A stretch of 30,230 nucleotides of DNA, taken from NCBI GenBank assembly GCA_001632435.1, contig KV424159.1, positions 1 to 30,230 of the forward strand, in the 5' to 3' direction. The translations under genes were made by a program, and so were the position numbers. This DNA comes from Calocera cornea HHB12733 (taxonomy: Eukaryota; Basidiomycota; Dacrymycetes; Dacrymycetales; Dacrymycetaceae). Below are positions 9,741 through 20,833 of this stretch, piece by piece. Below the pieces are notes generated by a model, which saw only the letters and a list, made by a program, of their open reading frames with translations, was not told the origin of the DNA and ran no database searches. The number at the start of each line of letters is the position of its first letter. The stretch's first letter is position 1.

Positions 9741-11167
9741 AGTAGCTCTCAAACGCAAAGTTCGGATGGCTGTTCGTATATTTCCGCCGCAGGATATCAG
9801 CCTTTATATACCGACAGCCCGCATAGATACTGTATAGAGTATCTTCGACCCCGCATGTGCTCCGCAGAATTTGACCAGCCAAATCTGCTGGCAGACTAGC
9901 CTTTCCCACGCGGTCTAACACCGCGGATGTGGTGTGGCTGTTTTCTTATGCATTCGTGAACTCTGTCCCAATGTGCTTCGATATTGTTCAATCGCTCTAG
10001 GGCATGGTGCAAGCCGGCCGTGGAGTTCGAGGGTGCTGGGAGAACCGCAACGATCGTGCCGGACGCACCAGGGTCATTCCTGCAAACATCATTCATTAGG
10101 TCGCGATAGAAGTACCAAACACCGCCGGCTCGGGAGGTGCGCACATGGAGTGGCTCAAAGAAGAGGGGTGAAAGTGAGGGTTCCAGCGTTTAGGCACATA
10201 AGGGGCTTGCTCGCTGGCAGGCGTCAGGCATCATCTGCCTGCTCCATCCGGATTAGGAAGTCGGACAATGCCGTAGCACACCGATCCCATGCTGGAAGGA
10301 ACCCAATGCTTACACTCTATGAACGTGTGAAGGGCCTCCGAGAGGTGCCGACCGCATGCTTTCGATCATGGGCCAGGAACACAGATCTCGGACATGCCTG
10401 ATATGAGCGAATTATGGATGAAAGAGGTTCACAATCAGATAACAGGATCAGTGCAACATTCGGTTACAGATCCTACTCCGAGCACGCCCGTTCGGGCCAG
10501 CTGTCATATGCCGATCCAAACCGGAGCATGCTGAGAGTCGTGCTTGAAGAATCAAGGGTGTACAGCAATCACAATGCACGAAAGATAGCAGCAAAGACGG
10601 CGGGTCCACGCCTCCAACTGGTACACGGGCAAGGAAGACATTCTGCTAGCACAAAGTGGTCGTCCTGAAGCATGCTGCTTTCAGTGAACCCTGTCCGGCA
10701 TGAACAATGCAGCCCGTCGGCGCTCGGAACAGAGGCGGGACCCGATCTTTTAGGCGCGGACAGCCCGAGAAGCCTGCCCCGATGAGGAAGAGAAGGGGTA
10801 GCATCAGGTGTACGCGTTCAAAGGAGGCGCAGGGTAGGTTACGTAGTCATGACGAGTGAGCAGCCCGGCTGCGCCGTCAGTCTAGACCACACACATGACA
10901 CGTCGTAATAGGAAAAGGGCGTTAGTCCCTCTATCTTCCAGCAGTCCAGAGCCCGGCGGATCGTCCCGTGAACACAAGGTCGTAACGTTGGCATCGTCTC
11001 GGAGCATGTCGGGCAGTCGAGTCTGTGGAACGGAATTTGGTATTGCGACGTATGGAGGGAAAGCATATAAGCTCATGCACCCACGCGCAAGCAAGTGCAC
11101 ATCGAACGCGCTCGCACGCGATGCAGCGCAGAGAGAACAAGAATGGTGTATGGATACACTGTGTCGC
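9741..11167. other. 1.4 kb without a supported gene; possible relic on the minus strand
   Basis: Between the start of the epimerase gene and the end of the VPS74 gene, both on the minus strand. No frame gives a convincing protein. The minus strand at 10144-9896 reads a fairly natural stretch (VWYFYRDLMNDVC, GTIVAVLPAPS, ALERLNNIEAHW). Upstream frames on the same strand have few stops but no start-to-stop model or family match that I can make. It may be a decayed gene or a long intergenic region. A plus-strand frame from 10895 runs antisense into VPS74 and looks spurious. Confidence 0.4.
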
Positions 11168-12377
11168 TCACAGAAGACTGTCCATTCGCCCAAACACCTC
11201 GAGAACCGTGGCAACGACCTCGAAGTGCAAGTCCTCGGGATCGCCCATCTCCTTCTTCACCTCGCGCACGAGACCGGCGATGTTCTCCGACCCTCCACCC
11301 TGACCTTCCCTCTTTCGACCGGAGGAGCCATCGGCGCGCACCGAGCCGAAGGGCCATGTGCTGAATTCGGCAAGGATGTCATCACACCGCGCGAACGCAG
11401 CCTCGCGGGCATCGAACGACAGGCGCTGCAGCGCGTTTTCGAGGACAGAGGCAGCATAGCTCGCACAGGCCAAGCAGACCGCACGTGTATACCGGTTCTG
11501 AATGCCTTCCTTTGCGAGTGCTTGCGGGGGAATCGCCGCGGTGCGCATGGTGAGGAGAGCCACGACGCGAGATACGACGTCTTCTTTCGTCCTTGCGTCA
11601 GCAACCGGATGCGTAGCCATATCGAATAGGAGGAAGTTCCGCTTCTCAGTCCGGAGCACGCCCTTATCGACTAGGCCCTTCATAAGGCGTTCGCGTACTT
11701 GCTTGAGCTGGAAACCGATCTTCATGACGTTCCACGTCTCACCTGCGCCTCCATCAGAAACACGCATCGCCTAATATGGCGCATACGCACCGCTCAAGAG
11801 ATCAATCCATGAGCCAACACCCATCTTCTCGGACGACTTGATCATCTTCAGCGCTTCGTCTAGGATAGTCTCTCCCGTCAGGCGTTCGTCGACGACCTCC
11901 ACCAGGCGATCGGGAAGGGGGTATCGTCGCCTATTCGGGTCGCGGACCATTGCAATGCGTTTTCGTAGAGCGAGTTCGATGATGATACAGCCACGGAGTG
12001 CATATGAGATGTTGTCGTTCCAAAATGATAAGTAACCCTGCGCATATAGTGAGTTTCAAGGGACTTTGAAGTGCGCAGCACGTGCATACCTGCTTGTCTT
12101 TCAAGCCGAGCAATAGCACCTCCTCAAGAATGGTCAGCTTGGGCAGCTTGCTGTCCTCGGCATCTCCATCCAGATCCCTCGGATCGTAGGCTACTTTGCT
12201 GCTCCCTTCGAGAGCGGTGCCGCCGTACCCATTCGGGCTGGTGGGGAAAGATGGTGCGGGTGTGGTCGATAAGGAGGAGCCGTTCTGGGAGGAGGAAGTA
12301 GAGATGTCGGCGGTAGAATCGCCAGCGCTGGCACCACCACCTACTCTCCGCCGCGACAATCCGGATTGGGTGGCCAT
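11168..12377 (-). CDS. VPS74: Golgi phosphoprotein 3 family (Vps74/GOLPH3)
   Basis: Exons 12377-12090, 12037-11791 and 11742-11168 join to 369 residues. The family binds PI4P on Golgi membranes and the tails of glycosyltransferases, keeping them in the Golgi through COPI. After a low-complexity Ser/Gly-rich N-terminus (about 75 residues) the GPP34 domain runs to the end: [72 protein letters not shown] and FLLFDMATHPVAD. The ISYALRG tract and the conserved Trp in SFWNDN correspond to the PI4P-binding face. A Ser/Gly/Arg/Lys-rich insert (SSGRKREGQGGG) sits before the last helix, EVVATVLEVFGRMDSLL. Intron phases support the model. It is transcribed divergently from the CDK9-type kinase gene. Confidence 0.93.
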
Positions 12378-13004
12378 TATGAGCGAGAAAAAGGAGGGAG
12401 GGGAGGATGAGGACGGGCCGGATGGGCGAGTGTGCCGGGAGGAGAAGGCGGTGAGGGCGAAGAGAGTTCGGGCGGACGTCGCCACCCACGCGCGGCACGC
12501 GTCGTGAGCCTGCACCCCCGTTCTGCGGCGCAGCTCACTCGCGACGACCACTTTCCCGAAATACGTAAAAACAAATATCGCCATGACATCTCACCTTCAC
12601 ATCGTACATAGCACATACTAGTACAGACATCGAGTCAGTTAGGTGAATGTATGTAGTCGACCGTAGGGGGAGCGCTGCTGCGTTCTGCCCGACTTGGACT
12701 CGCATATTCGCTTGGTACGCCGACACCATTACAAATCATTGAGTGTAGCTGACCTTCCTTTTAGATAATGTATGTGCTTGCTACTAACGTACTCTACCCT
12801 GTCGCCTTCCGCCAGTGAGAGAAAGCGACGTTAATGCGGTGGATGGCAGTCCGGAGCGAGTGTTATGCCCGACGATGAGTCTACAATGAAGTGGATTTGC
12901 CTCCGTTCCAGGCCCTATACAGGCGACCGCCATCTGCCTGAGCTTGCTCAACGACCATCGACGACGGCGCTGAGGACAACGCATCCCTCTTCCTCTTGAC
13001 GGCC
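12378..13004. promoter_or_regulatory. Divergent promoter region between VPS74 and the CDK9-type kinase
   Basis: 627 bp between two start codons pointing apart, so both promoters must lie here. I see no clear TATA box and no further gene; short frames lack family features. Confidence 0.5.
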
Positions 13005-15896
13005 ATGTCGCCGGTGAAGATCAAGCGGCCGCCGCCAGAGTCGCAGTCTCAGCCGCCGCCAAAGCGCTTCAGAGCGGATATCGTCAACCCGTTTGACTCG
13101 GTCTCGAGCACACGCGTGCCCACTTCTCTGCCGCCCAGACCCCAATTCGCAAACTCGACTTCATCTTCCTCTCAATCTGTCAAACCTACCCCACCACAAC
13201 CGAAGAATGTGGCGCCCAGTCAGCCGCCGCCCCCGTCTGCTGGTCAGCCCGACTCCGAGCCAGAGGAAGGAGAGCTCGATGATGCGCCTGTCGACGGCTC
13301 GTCTGCACCGTCAGGTGCTCCCAAGCCCCCTTCGGCACCAGCGCCATCTCAACCTCCCCCGCCGTCATCCGACGAACCAAAGGCAGCCGTGAAGTTCTTC
13401 CCCTTCAAGATGAAGAACAAAGGTCCTGCTGTCCCCGTCTTGGATAAGGGCCTTGATCTCACGGTGGCGCCGCCTCTTGTCAAACCGACCACCGAGGGAA
13501 AAGGCAAGGAGCGTGAGGAAGGCGAGACGACTTCCGGTCCAAAAGAGAATGGTGATGCAAGAGACAGCGAGAGGAAGACGGGCGGTGGATGGGATTGGAC
13601 TCCGCCGAGGCACGCGGACGACGATGACCGCCGTGGACGCCGAGCGCCCAGAGCTAGCAAGCATGGCACCTGGGCACCGTCTCCTGACGAGCGCTCATTC
13701 GACTCGTGGCGAGCTCCAGCTTATCGACCGAGAAGCCCTCTTCGTAGCCCGCGGTATCGTCCCGTCAGCCCCAGGTCTCGCCCTCCACGCCATGCCGACC
13801 ATTGGGAACCTGGTCGCGATCGAGATGACTACGACCGCTCTCGGAATCACGGTAGGTTCGACGATGACCGCCGACATCGAGATCGCGAACGAGACGGCGA
13901 CAGTTATCGACCGTCTTACGACCGCCGTTCTCGCTCGCCACAGGGTTATGGCGGGTTTCGACTCCGCTCTCCTTCGCCTCCTCGTCACCGACACCGTGAC
14001 GACGCCACTCCGCCCCATTCAGCACTGGAGAGTCGTGGTCTCCGACCGTTAAACGCGTCCCAAACTAGCACCTCACGTTCACCATCCGCCCCTCGCCCCG
14101 TTGCCCTTCCACCACGACCCCCCTCTCCACCGCCGGCACCGCCACGCTCCCCGCCAGCCACTCGCCCTATCACTCCTGGAGCTCCTAATCCACCTCACCC
14201 ACCATCATCAGCTACCGATACTGGCCCTGTCGCCACGCCATCACAAACTCGTCCGCCGTCTCCAAAGCCGCAAGTCACCAAGACGCCCAAACGTCCACCC
14301 AAACACCGCTCTCCCCAGGAGGAGCTTGCCGCATATGGTCGAAACTTCGTCGGCTGCTCTCGCCTTGGCGCATACGAGCTCCAGAACAAGCTTGGAGAAG
14401 GTACGTTCGGAGAGGTACACAAAGCGCGTAGCCAGGTGACGGGCCAGCTTGTCGCGCTCAAGAGGATCTTGATGCATGAGGAGCGCGAGGGGATACCGAT
14501 AACGGCGCTGCGTGAGGTGAAGATATTGAAGAAGCTGAGGCATCCGAATATCGTGTCTCTGGTGGATATGGTGGTGACGAAAGGTGCGCTCGTCAGATTC
14601 AGTGCTTCATGTCGTTGTACTAATACAGCTGTGCTGCAGCCACAAAGGATTCGAAGGGAGACATCTACATGGTCTTTCCATACATGGATCACGATCTCGC
14701 CGGTTTGCTGGAGAACAAGTCGGTTCGTCTATCGCCTGGCCAAATAAAGCTCTACATGAAACAGCTGCTGGAGGGAACGGACTACCTGCACAGGGTATGT
14801 GGCTCTCGGCTGAGCATCAGCCGGTTCTAACATACTTCAAGAACAACATCTTGCATCGCGATATGAAAGCAGCCAATCTGCTCATATCCAATGCCGGCGT
14901 GCTGCAGATTGCCGACTTTGGTCTTGCTCGTCCTGGTCATAGCAAGCTCGGCTGGGACGGCATCGATCTGCGCAAAACTCGCTATACCAACTGCGTTGTC
15001 ACCCGTTGGTACCGTCCACCGGAGCTCTTACTGGGAGAAACCAACTATGGCTTCGCAATCGATATGTGGGGTGTTGGTTGTGTGATGGGCGAGATGTGGC
15101 TCCGACGACCCATGTTCTGCGGCAGCTCGGACCTGAACCAGCTGGAAAAGATTTGGTCACTGTGTGGGACGCCGACCGAGGACACTATGCCAGGTTGGAC
15201 CCTGCTGCCAGGCTGCGAAGGGGTGAAGAGCTGGCCGAGGCAAGAGCGCACTGTAAAGCCAAATTTTGAAATGTGAGTCAGCCATAATCTACCTGGGATG
15301 TCTATAGCTAATTCGTCTCAGGCATGGTAGGGATACCGCAGACCTGCTGGACAAGATGCTTCTGCTAGATCCGAACCGCCGTTTCACTGCCGCCCAGGCT
15401 CTGGATCACGAATGGTTCTGGAATGATCCCCTACCGGCCGATCCCAAGACGTACGTCTATCTGATTCTCCCAGTGATCGTGACTGATGATGCTTTGCAGT
15501 TTGAGCCAATACGAGTCTTCTCACGAATACGACAAGAGAAAGGTACAGATTGAGGAGGACAAGCGGCGGAAGGCATGGCAGGCGGCGCAAGCCAAGCCTG
15601 GAGGACCCTCTCAGCCTCCTCCCAATCCTCACCACCAGCATCCGCCTGCCAATCAGCACCTGCTTCCAAAGCAGCATCCTCCTCAGAATCAGTATCGTCC
15701 CGAGAGCTATCGGGATGCCGTACGCGGCCCACCCCGACAGGACAGATATGGAGGACCGCCACCGCCCGGTGGGCGAGGTCTGCCGCCTCGACCGGATCAC
15801 GGCGGGGATCACTTCCGTCGCGGTCCGCCTCCTGACCGACGCCCCGACAATCGCGCGCGTCCTCCTCCTCGAGATGAACCGCTGCCGTACGGCTGA
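13005..15896 (+). CDS. BUR1: Cyclin-dependent kinase of the Bur1/CDK9 type
   Basis: Exons 13005-14583, 14640-14794, 14842-15272, 15322-15450 and 15500-15896 join to 896 residues. The family phosphorylates the RNA polymerase II tail and Spt5 with a cyclin partner during elongation. The kinase domain starts about residue 460: [12 protein letters not shown] (Gly loop), VALKRI (Lys), PITALRE (the cyclin-binding helix, identical to the CDK9 signature), [10 protein letters not shown] (catalytic loop), [19 protein letters not shown] (activation loop with Thr). The first 450 residues are disordered: a Pro-rich part, then an Arg/Asp/Ser-rich stretch with many SP and RS dipeptides. After the kinase comes a Lys/Arg-rich helix ([13 protein letters not shown]) and a Pro/His/Arg tail. 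The ATG at 13005 is chosen because it opens the frame with [10 protein letters not shown], like other fungal homologues. A CDK12-like kinase is the main alternative. Confidence 0.9.
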
Positions 15897-15988
15897 TTTA
15901 TTCACACTTTCATTCACCCGCATCTCTAGCAATTTTGTGCAATTTTGTACCACTATCACATGCAATATACCTTTCATGGCTCGGCTAC

Positions 15989-17474
15989 TCAATGCTCCTG
16001 CGTGGTGATCCCCGCAATAGGCTTGACTGATCCCTTCAGAGACGACTGCAGCAGGTCAACGGCCAGAGAAGCTGAGCCCCAAGATGATTGATATCCATAT
16101 CCACCATGCCTGTGCGACGTTGGGTTATTAGGGGCAGCTTCTGGTCAGCGTGAGCTTACCCATAGTGATACACAATGTGAATTGCCCGTCCTTCGCCGTT
16201 GGTCATCACATCTGGTTCAAGCCTCACGCCGCCTTTTCTCCCTGGTCGGAAACCACATCCGGTCTCGATGACGATCGATTCGACATCCTCGACCGTTGGC
16301 GTACGGCCACCTTCGCGCGCATGCGGCGGAGCTATCTCGGGCGCGATGGCAAGTGTTCGCTCGAGGATATCCCGCGTAGTCTCTGGCCGAGCCTTGGGAT
16401 ACCTAGAGCCCGTCAGACGGCATAACGCATGTTCTGCTCTGCGGGCATACCAATCATTGTCAACCTTTGTACCGCCAAGGATCACCTAATAGGGCGCAAT
16501 GTGTAAGTTTTAGACTGTCAGGGTCATGGCTTCGCTCACATCTCCAGATCGCCGCGGGATGATATACGTCCACAGACCCGACTTGCTGCTTGTAGTCCGG
16601 CCGAATCGCACCCAAGGCGCCCGAATCAAGACTGTCTGGCCCCTGATCGGATAGACGTTTTTGTCCTCTATCCCTCCGAGGGTTCGGGCACCCAGTCCGG
16701 CACAAACAACGACTGCATCAGGCACGTCACAAAAGGCACCATCCAGCACTTGCTGAATGTGCTGAAGCTGAGCTCGAATAGACTTGCCGCCTTGGCTTAG
16801 AACTCGGGAATAGAGGTAAGCGATATACCGCGGTGTGTCGATGGTGATCGTCTCGAATGTCACACCAGTCTTGCTTCCTGGCCGAAGTTCGGATTCGGCA
16901 AGCTCTCGATACTATGAAATGCGAGGAGAGGTCATGAGCAGATGCTACCTAGACGATTCGACCGGAAGATGAATCACATTGGGCATGAAGTCGGCCAAAG
17001 GATTCGGCCCTTGCCGCTCTTCCACGTAGTATTCCGTCTGCGGTAACCTCAAGAAGAGGCTTTCAGTAGGCGCGCCAGGCGCAGACATTTTCCACATGAC
17101 GTCAAAGGTGTCGCGTTCCATCTCTGAGCATGTGTGAAATCCCGTGCCGAGGATACTGCGACAATTTGACGCTCACTGAGTTGAGTCTTGTCTGAACCCG
17201 CGAGGCTGACATGGTGAGCACCCTAAAGATAGCGCTCTCTGAGCCAGGGCCAGGAGCATCGAGGGGCCTAGATCGCTTACGGCCCAGTTGCTAGTGTATC
17301 TCGCGCTCTTCTCGTCGCCCGGAAAGAGTTCCGCAATAAGAATAACATCATGGCCCAGCTCCTGGATCTTCAGAGCCGTAGTAAGGCCGATGACGCCTGC
17401 AATTATTCAGCCGCGAGTCTTCTTTCCGTTCAGAAAGGAGACTGGCCTGCACCGACGACTGCAACCAGAACCAT
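15989..17474 (-). CDS. FAD-dependent D-amino-acid oxidase
   Basis: Eight exons on the minus strand (17474-17447, 17396-17281, 17222-17177, 17123-16963, 16911-16540, 16485-16451, 16402-16160, 16109-15989) give 373 residues. The enzyme oxidises D-amino acids to keto acids, ammonia and hydrogen peroxide. Marks are VAVVGAGVIGLTTALKI (FAD-binding, assembled across intron 1), YTSNWAGAHHVS, DTFDVMWKMSAPG, PQTEYY, GVTFETITIDTP, VVVCAGLGARTLGG, YPIRGQTVLIRAPW and the family signature IVYHYGHGGYGYQSSWGSA, where Tyr replaces the usual His of the H-N-Y-G core. The first intron appears to be GC-AG. The C-terminus is TTQEH, with no SKL-type peroxisomal signal. A D-aspartate oxidase specificity cannot be excluded. 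It ends 92 nt from the stop of the kinase gene on the other strand. Confidence 0.9.
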
Positions 17475-18138
17475 GTTTAGTGTTGTACAAGAGCACGCGA
17501 CGAGTAGACGCTTGTTTGGATGGCCGTTTGAATGGTAGTGCCGCTGCGGCCTGGCGGGAGCAAATGCGCAAATGAAACCCTTGCATACCAGGCAACTTCC
17601 CACGGCGCTGGTGCTTTACCTCCTTCTCTATTTGGCTAATAACCTCTGCCCGTGGAGAACTGTCCTGTTTTACGGATCTTCTCATTTTGCCGTGGTTAAT
17701 CCTGGAGACCTATGCTCTGCGCTTGCAGCCGGCCGCTCAGGAACGTGACGTCTTCTTGCCGCGGTGAAAGCGCATTCGAAGGGGTATGAATAGCCAGAAT
17801 TGTCCTTATTGGCACGACCTTCTCGCCTTCTTGCCACCCCGTGCACCCCGCAGGCGTGAAATTCCGATGTATTGCTGTTCGGCCGGCTCATCATACTGGT
17901 TCTATGTAGTCAAGTGACTGGCGAAGTTACTCCGACGCACTCATTGCTCATTGCTGGACGATGGTCTTCATTTCTTTGCTCGAACGTGTTCAGACAATCA
18001 CCATATGCTGCCACGTCTACAAGCTATGATCTCATCCTCTCGCTCAAGGTGTCCACAAAGTGTATATAAGTGCCTCTGTGACAGCCGACTGCCCACCGTG
18101 CTCAGCTCGCTAAGCCAAGTCCTCCCAGCCACGCCACA
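17475..18138. promoter_or_regulatory. Divergent promoter region between D-amino-acid oxidase and GH12
   Basis: 664 bp between two outward-facing start codons. A TATA box for the GH12 gene lies at 18063-18070. No other gene or RNA seen. Confidence 0.5.
18063..18070 (+). promoter_or_regulatory. TATA box of the GH12 gene
   Basis: TATATAAG, about 70 nt before the start codon, a usual distance for a strongly regulated fungal gene. Confidence 0.7.
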
Positions 18139-19139
18139 ATGATCGCAGCCGTCCTCCTCGCCACCGTCGCCGCGCTCGGCGCTGTCGCCGCTCCCATCGA
18201 GGAGCGTTCCACTCTGCTGACTGGCGCCTACACCTGCGCCACCAGCGGCGACTACACGCTCTGCCAGAACCAGTGGGGTGCCAGTACGTCGATTGACCTC
18301 GACGTGATGGAACGACGCTGATTTCCGCAGGCGAGGGTGTCGGCTCCCAGAACTCGACCCTCGTGTCCACCAGCGGCACGGATATCTCGTGGACGACGAC
18401 GTACACCTGGGCGAACAACGAGAACGACGTCAAGACCTGTGGGTCATCTCCGACAGCTCCGCTCACGCTCCTCTGATATCTGGACAGACGCGAACGTCCT
18501 GAATAACAACGTCAAGGGTGTCACCCTCGCGTCCATCTCCAGCCTCCCTACCACCTGGGACTGGAAGTACACCACCCAGTCCAGCGGTCTCCGTGCTGAT
18601 GTCTCGTACGCACAAGCTCGCTCCCAACTTTGCCTCACTCTAAACATTGACTAGCTACGACATGTGGCTCGGCACGTCCTCCACTGGCGCTGCTGCCTCG
18701 TCCACGTCCAGCTATGAGGTGTAAGTGCAGTATTCCCCCTGAGAGGAACGACTGCTGAGCTGCGATGCAGGATGGTGTGGCTGAGCGGGCTCGGGGGCAT
18801 CCAGCCCGTCGGCTCTCTCCTGACGAGCAACGTGCAGATCGCCGGGTACACGTGGAACCTGTGGTCGGGCCCCAACTCGAACTGGGAGGTCTACTCGTTC
18901 ATCCCCGCGACGAGCGGGACGAGCATCACGAGCTTCAGCGTGGACCTCAAGGCGTTCTTCACGTACCTCGTCAGCAACGAGGGCGTGTCGACCAGCCTGT
19001 ACCTCAACGCGATCCAGACCGGCACGGAGCCCTTCACCGGTACGTTGGGTATTTGCAGAGGATCGCAGACCGGGCACTGACACTCAGCGCAGGCACGGCC
19101 ACCCTCGACACGACCACGTTCTCGGTTGCGCTCAACTAA
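18139..19139 (+). CDS. Glycoside hydrolase family 12 endoglucanase/xyloglucanase
   Basis: Exons 18139-18283, 18331-18438, 18488-18605, 18655-18720, 18771-19039 and 19093-19139 join to 250 residues, normal for the family. A signal peptide (MIAAVLLATVAALGAVAA) and a possible pro-site (PIEER) open the protein, so it is secreted. GH12 enzymes hydrolyse beta-1,4-glucan or xyloglucan with two Glu residues in a jelly-roll fold. Seen here: YTLCQNQWGA, TYTWANNENDVK, LPTTWDWKY, YDMWLGT, the nucleophile region YEVMVWLSGLGGIQPVG (Glu, assembled across intron 4) and the acid/base region IQTGTEPFTG (Glu). There is no carbohydrate-binding module. Role: plant cell-wall breakdown. Confidence 0.92.
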
Positions 19140-19643
19140 GCGAGTCATACGCAGGCTTATCTCCGGCACAGCTGAACATTCCCCTATGAGCGTAGTCAAA
19201 GTCTGCCCTGCAGTGCGTTTGTGTGAATGACAAAGCCGTGTTACATTGTTATCCGCGGGTGTACAGGGGAGTCAGGACGGGGCCCGGACGAGGCCAAGCG
19301 CTGAACGATGAACGTGGGCTGTGCGAGCGGAGGATTGTGATTGTCGGCGGGCGAACGCCGAGCGAGAAAGGCGATTCTCAGCAGGGTCCGATATCCACAT
19401 TGCCGACCTGGCCGGGGTGGGGAAGGCACCCCACGGGCGTGACTAATCCGGTCAGGGCACACGTGAAAGAAGGCGGGCGGCTGGAACGCATGACGCCGGC
19501 GCTCCTGGCGGGCTTGGCTTGCCCATATCCATCGTCCAAAGCAGGCAAGGGCACAACGGCTTAAATACCACCACGGGAGACACAACTGTCATCTCACAAC
19601 CCTGGCCGTCCCTCCTTCCCTCCCCCTCTAAACCACACTCACA
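19140..19643. promoter_or_regulatory. Intergenic region and promoter of the first DUF4336 gene
   Basis: 504 bp with no supported gene. TTAAATA at 19561-19567 lies 77 nt before the next start codon and followed by a C-rich pyrimidine leader (about 19600-19640), a usual fungal core promoter layout. Confidence 0.5.
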
Positions 19644-20729
19644 ATGTCCACCGAAATCGTAATCAGAGAGGTGCGTGGATCGCCGCGCATTGTCGCCCCG
19701 CAGCTGATACCACCCTCAGGTCGCCCCCGGCGTCACAATCTTCTCAAAGTGCGTGCCCTGCTACACATACACATGCACTCAGCACGTCCTGATTGATATC
19801 TTCCCACAGACCATTTGCCCGCTTCGGCATCGTCCCCTTTGGCGGCCGCTCAACCGCCATCAAGCTCACCAACGGCGACGTCTGGGTGTTCGTCTCCACC
19901 CCTCTGAGCGACGACACAAAGTCCACCTTGGACACCATGGGCACCGTCAAGTACCTCATCACCCCCGACGCGGTGCACTCGCTATACATCAGTACGCACT
20001 ACGCCTCTCCGTCAGGCACTGACGATCGGGCTATCGCTAACACGCTGCGCAGGCGAGTTCCACAAGGCGTACCCCGAAGCCAAGTGCATCGGCGTCGAGC
20101 CGCTGTTGAGCAAGAAGAAGGAGATCCCCTGGGTTGGCGGGTTCGGAGTGGATGCGGCGGGTACGACGTACGGGTACGAGCCAGAGGTGCGTGTTCCACC
20201 ACCAATCCCGATCCGATCCGCCGATGCTCACCCCCGCGGCAGCTCACCGCATGGTACGCCCGCAGGCTCCCGCCCGCCGATGCTCTGAGCTATGATATGA
20301 TATCTGACGCGCGCACAGCTACTTCAGCGGCTTCGCGAACAAGGACGTGGCGTTCCACCACCCCGCGTCCAAATCCCTCATCGTCGCCGATCTCCTGTTC
20401 AACCTCCCCGGCAAGGAGCAGTACTCGAAGAGCACCTCCTCGGGTCACAGCCTCTTCGCGAGCTGGCTCACCCCGTGGGCGCCGGTGTTCAAGAAGTTCC
20501 TGGGCTCGCAGGTGACGGACAAAGCGTGCGTGCCGTCTTCCTGCTCCGCCCATGTCCATGTCTGACGCGCCGCTGATCTAATGTTGGTTGACGCAGTGCC
20601 ATGGCCCGCGACGCCAAGACCGTCGCTGCCTGGGACTTTGACCGCATCATCCCCTGCCACGGAGATGTGATCGAGGGCAAGGGCAAGGAGGCGTGGACGA
20701 CGGCCTACTCCAACTTCCTGAAGGAGTAG
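19644..20729 (+). CDS. DUF4336 protein (metallo-beta-lactamase-like fold), copy 1
   Basis: Exons 19644-19670, 19720-19748, 19810-19991, 20053-20186, 20243-20253, 20319-20525 and 20597-20729 join to 240 residues. DUF4336 proteins are relatives of metallo-beta-lactamase-fold hydrolases of unknown substrate. Seen: FARFGIVPFGGRSTAIKL near the start, GDVWVFVSTPL, MGTVKYLITPDAVHSLYISEF, AKCIGVEPLL, the central DVAFHHPASKSLIVADLLFNLPG and the C-terminal WDFDRIIPCHGDVIEG with a conserved His. The usual HxHxDH metal motif of the superfamily is not present, so metal binding is uncertain. Exon 2 is 29 nt and exon 5 only 11 nt; without the 11-nt exon the frame is lost. Copy 2 lies 1.2 kb downstream on the same strand. 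No signal peptide. Confidence 0.85.
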
Positions 20730-20833
20730 GGGCGTGCAGGTGCTCATGTGGTTGACGGGTTGTAATATACGCCATGCGCAATAATGATGATCCCTTTCCG
20801 CTATGAACAGTTGACAGCGCAAATGTGATGCGA

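Noticed and set aside
10895..11629. 244-residue plus-strand frame
   Set aside because: Half of it is antisense to the VPS74 coding exon, and it has no recognisable features.
13453..14052. 199-residue second plus-strand frame inside the kinase N-terminal region
   Set aside because: The frame used by the kinase is open throughout and gives typical disordered RS/Pro sequence; the second frame is a by-product of the repetitive codons.
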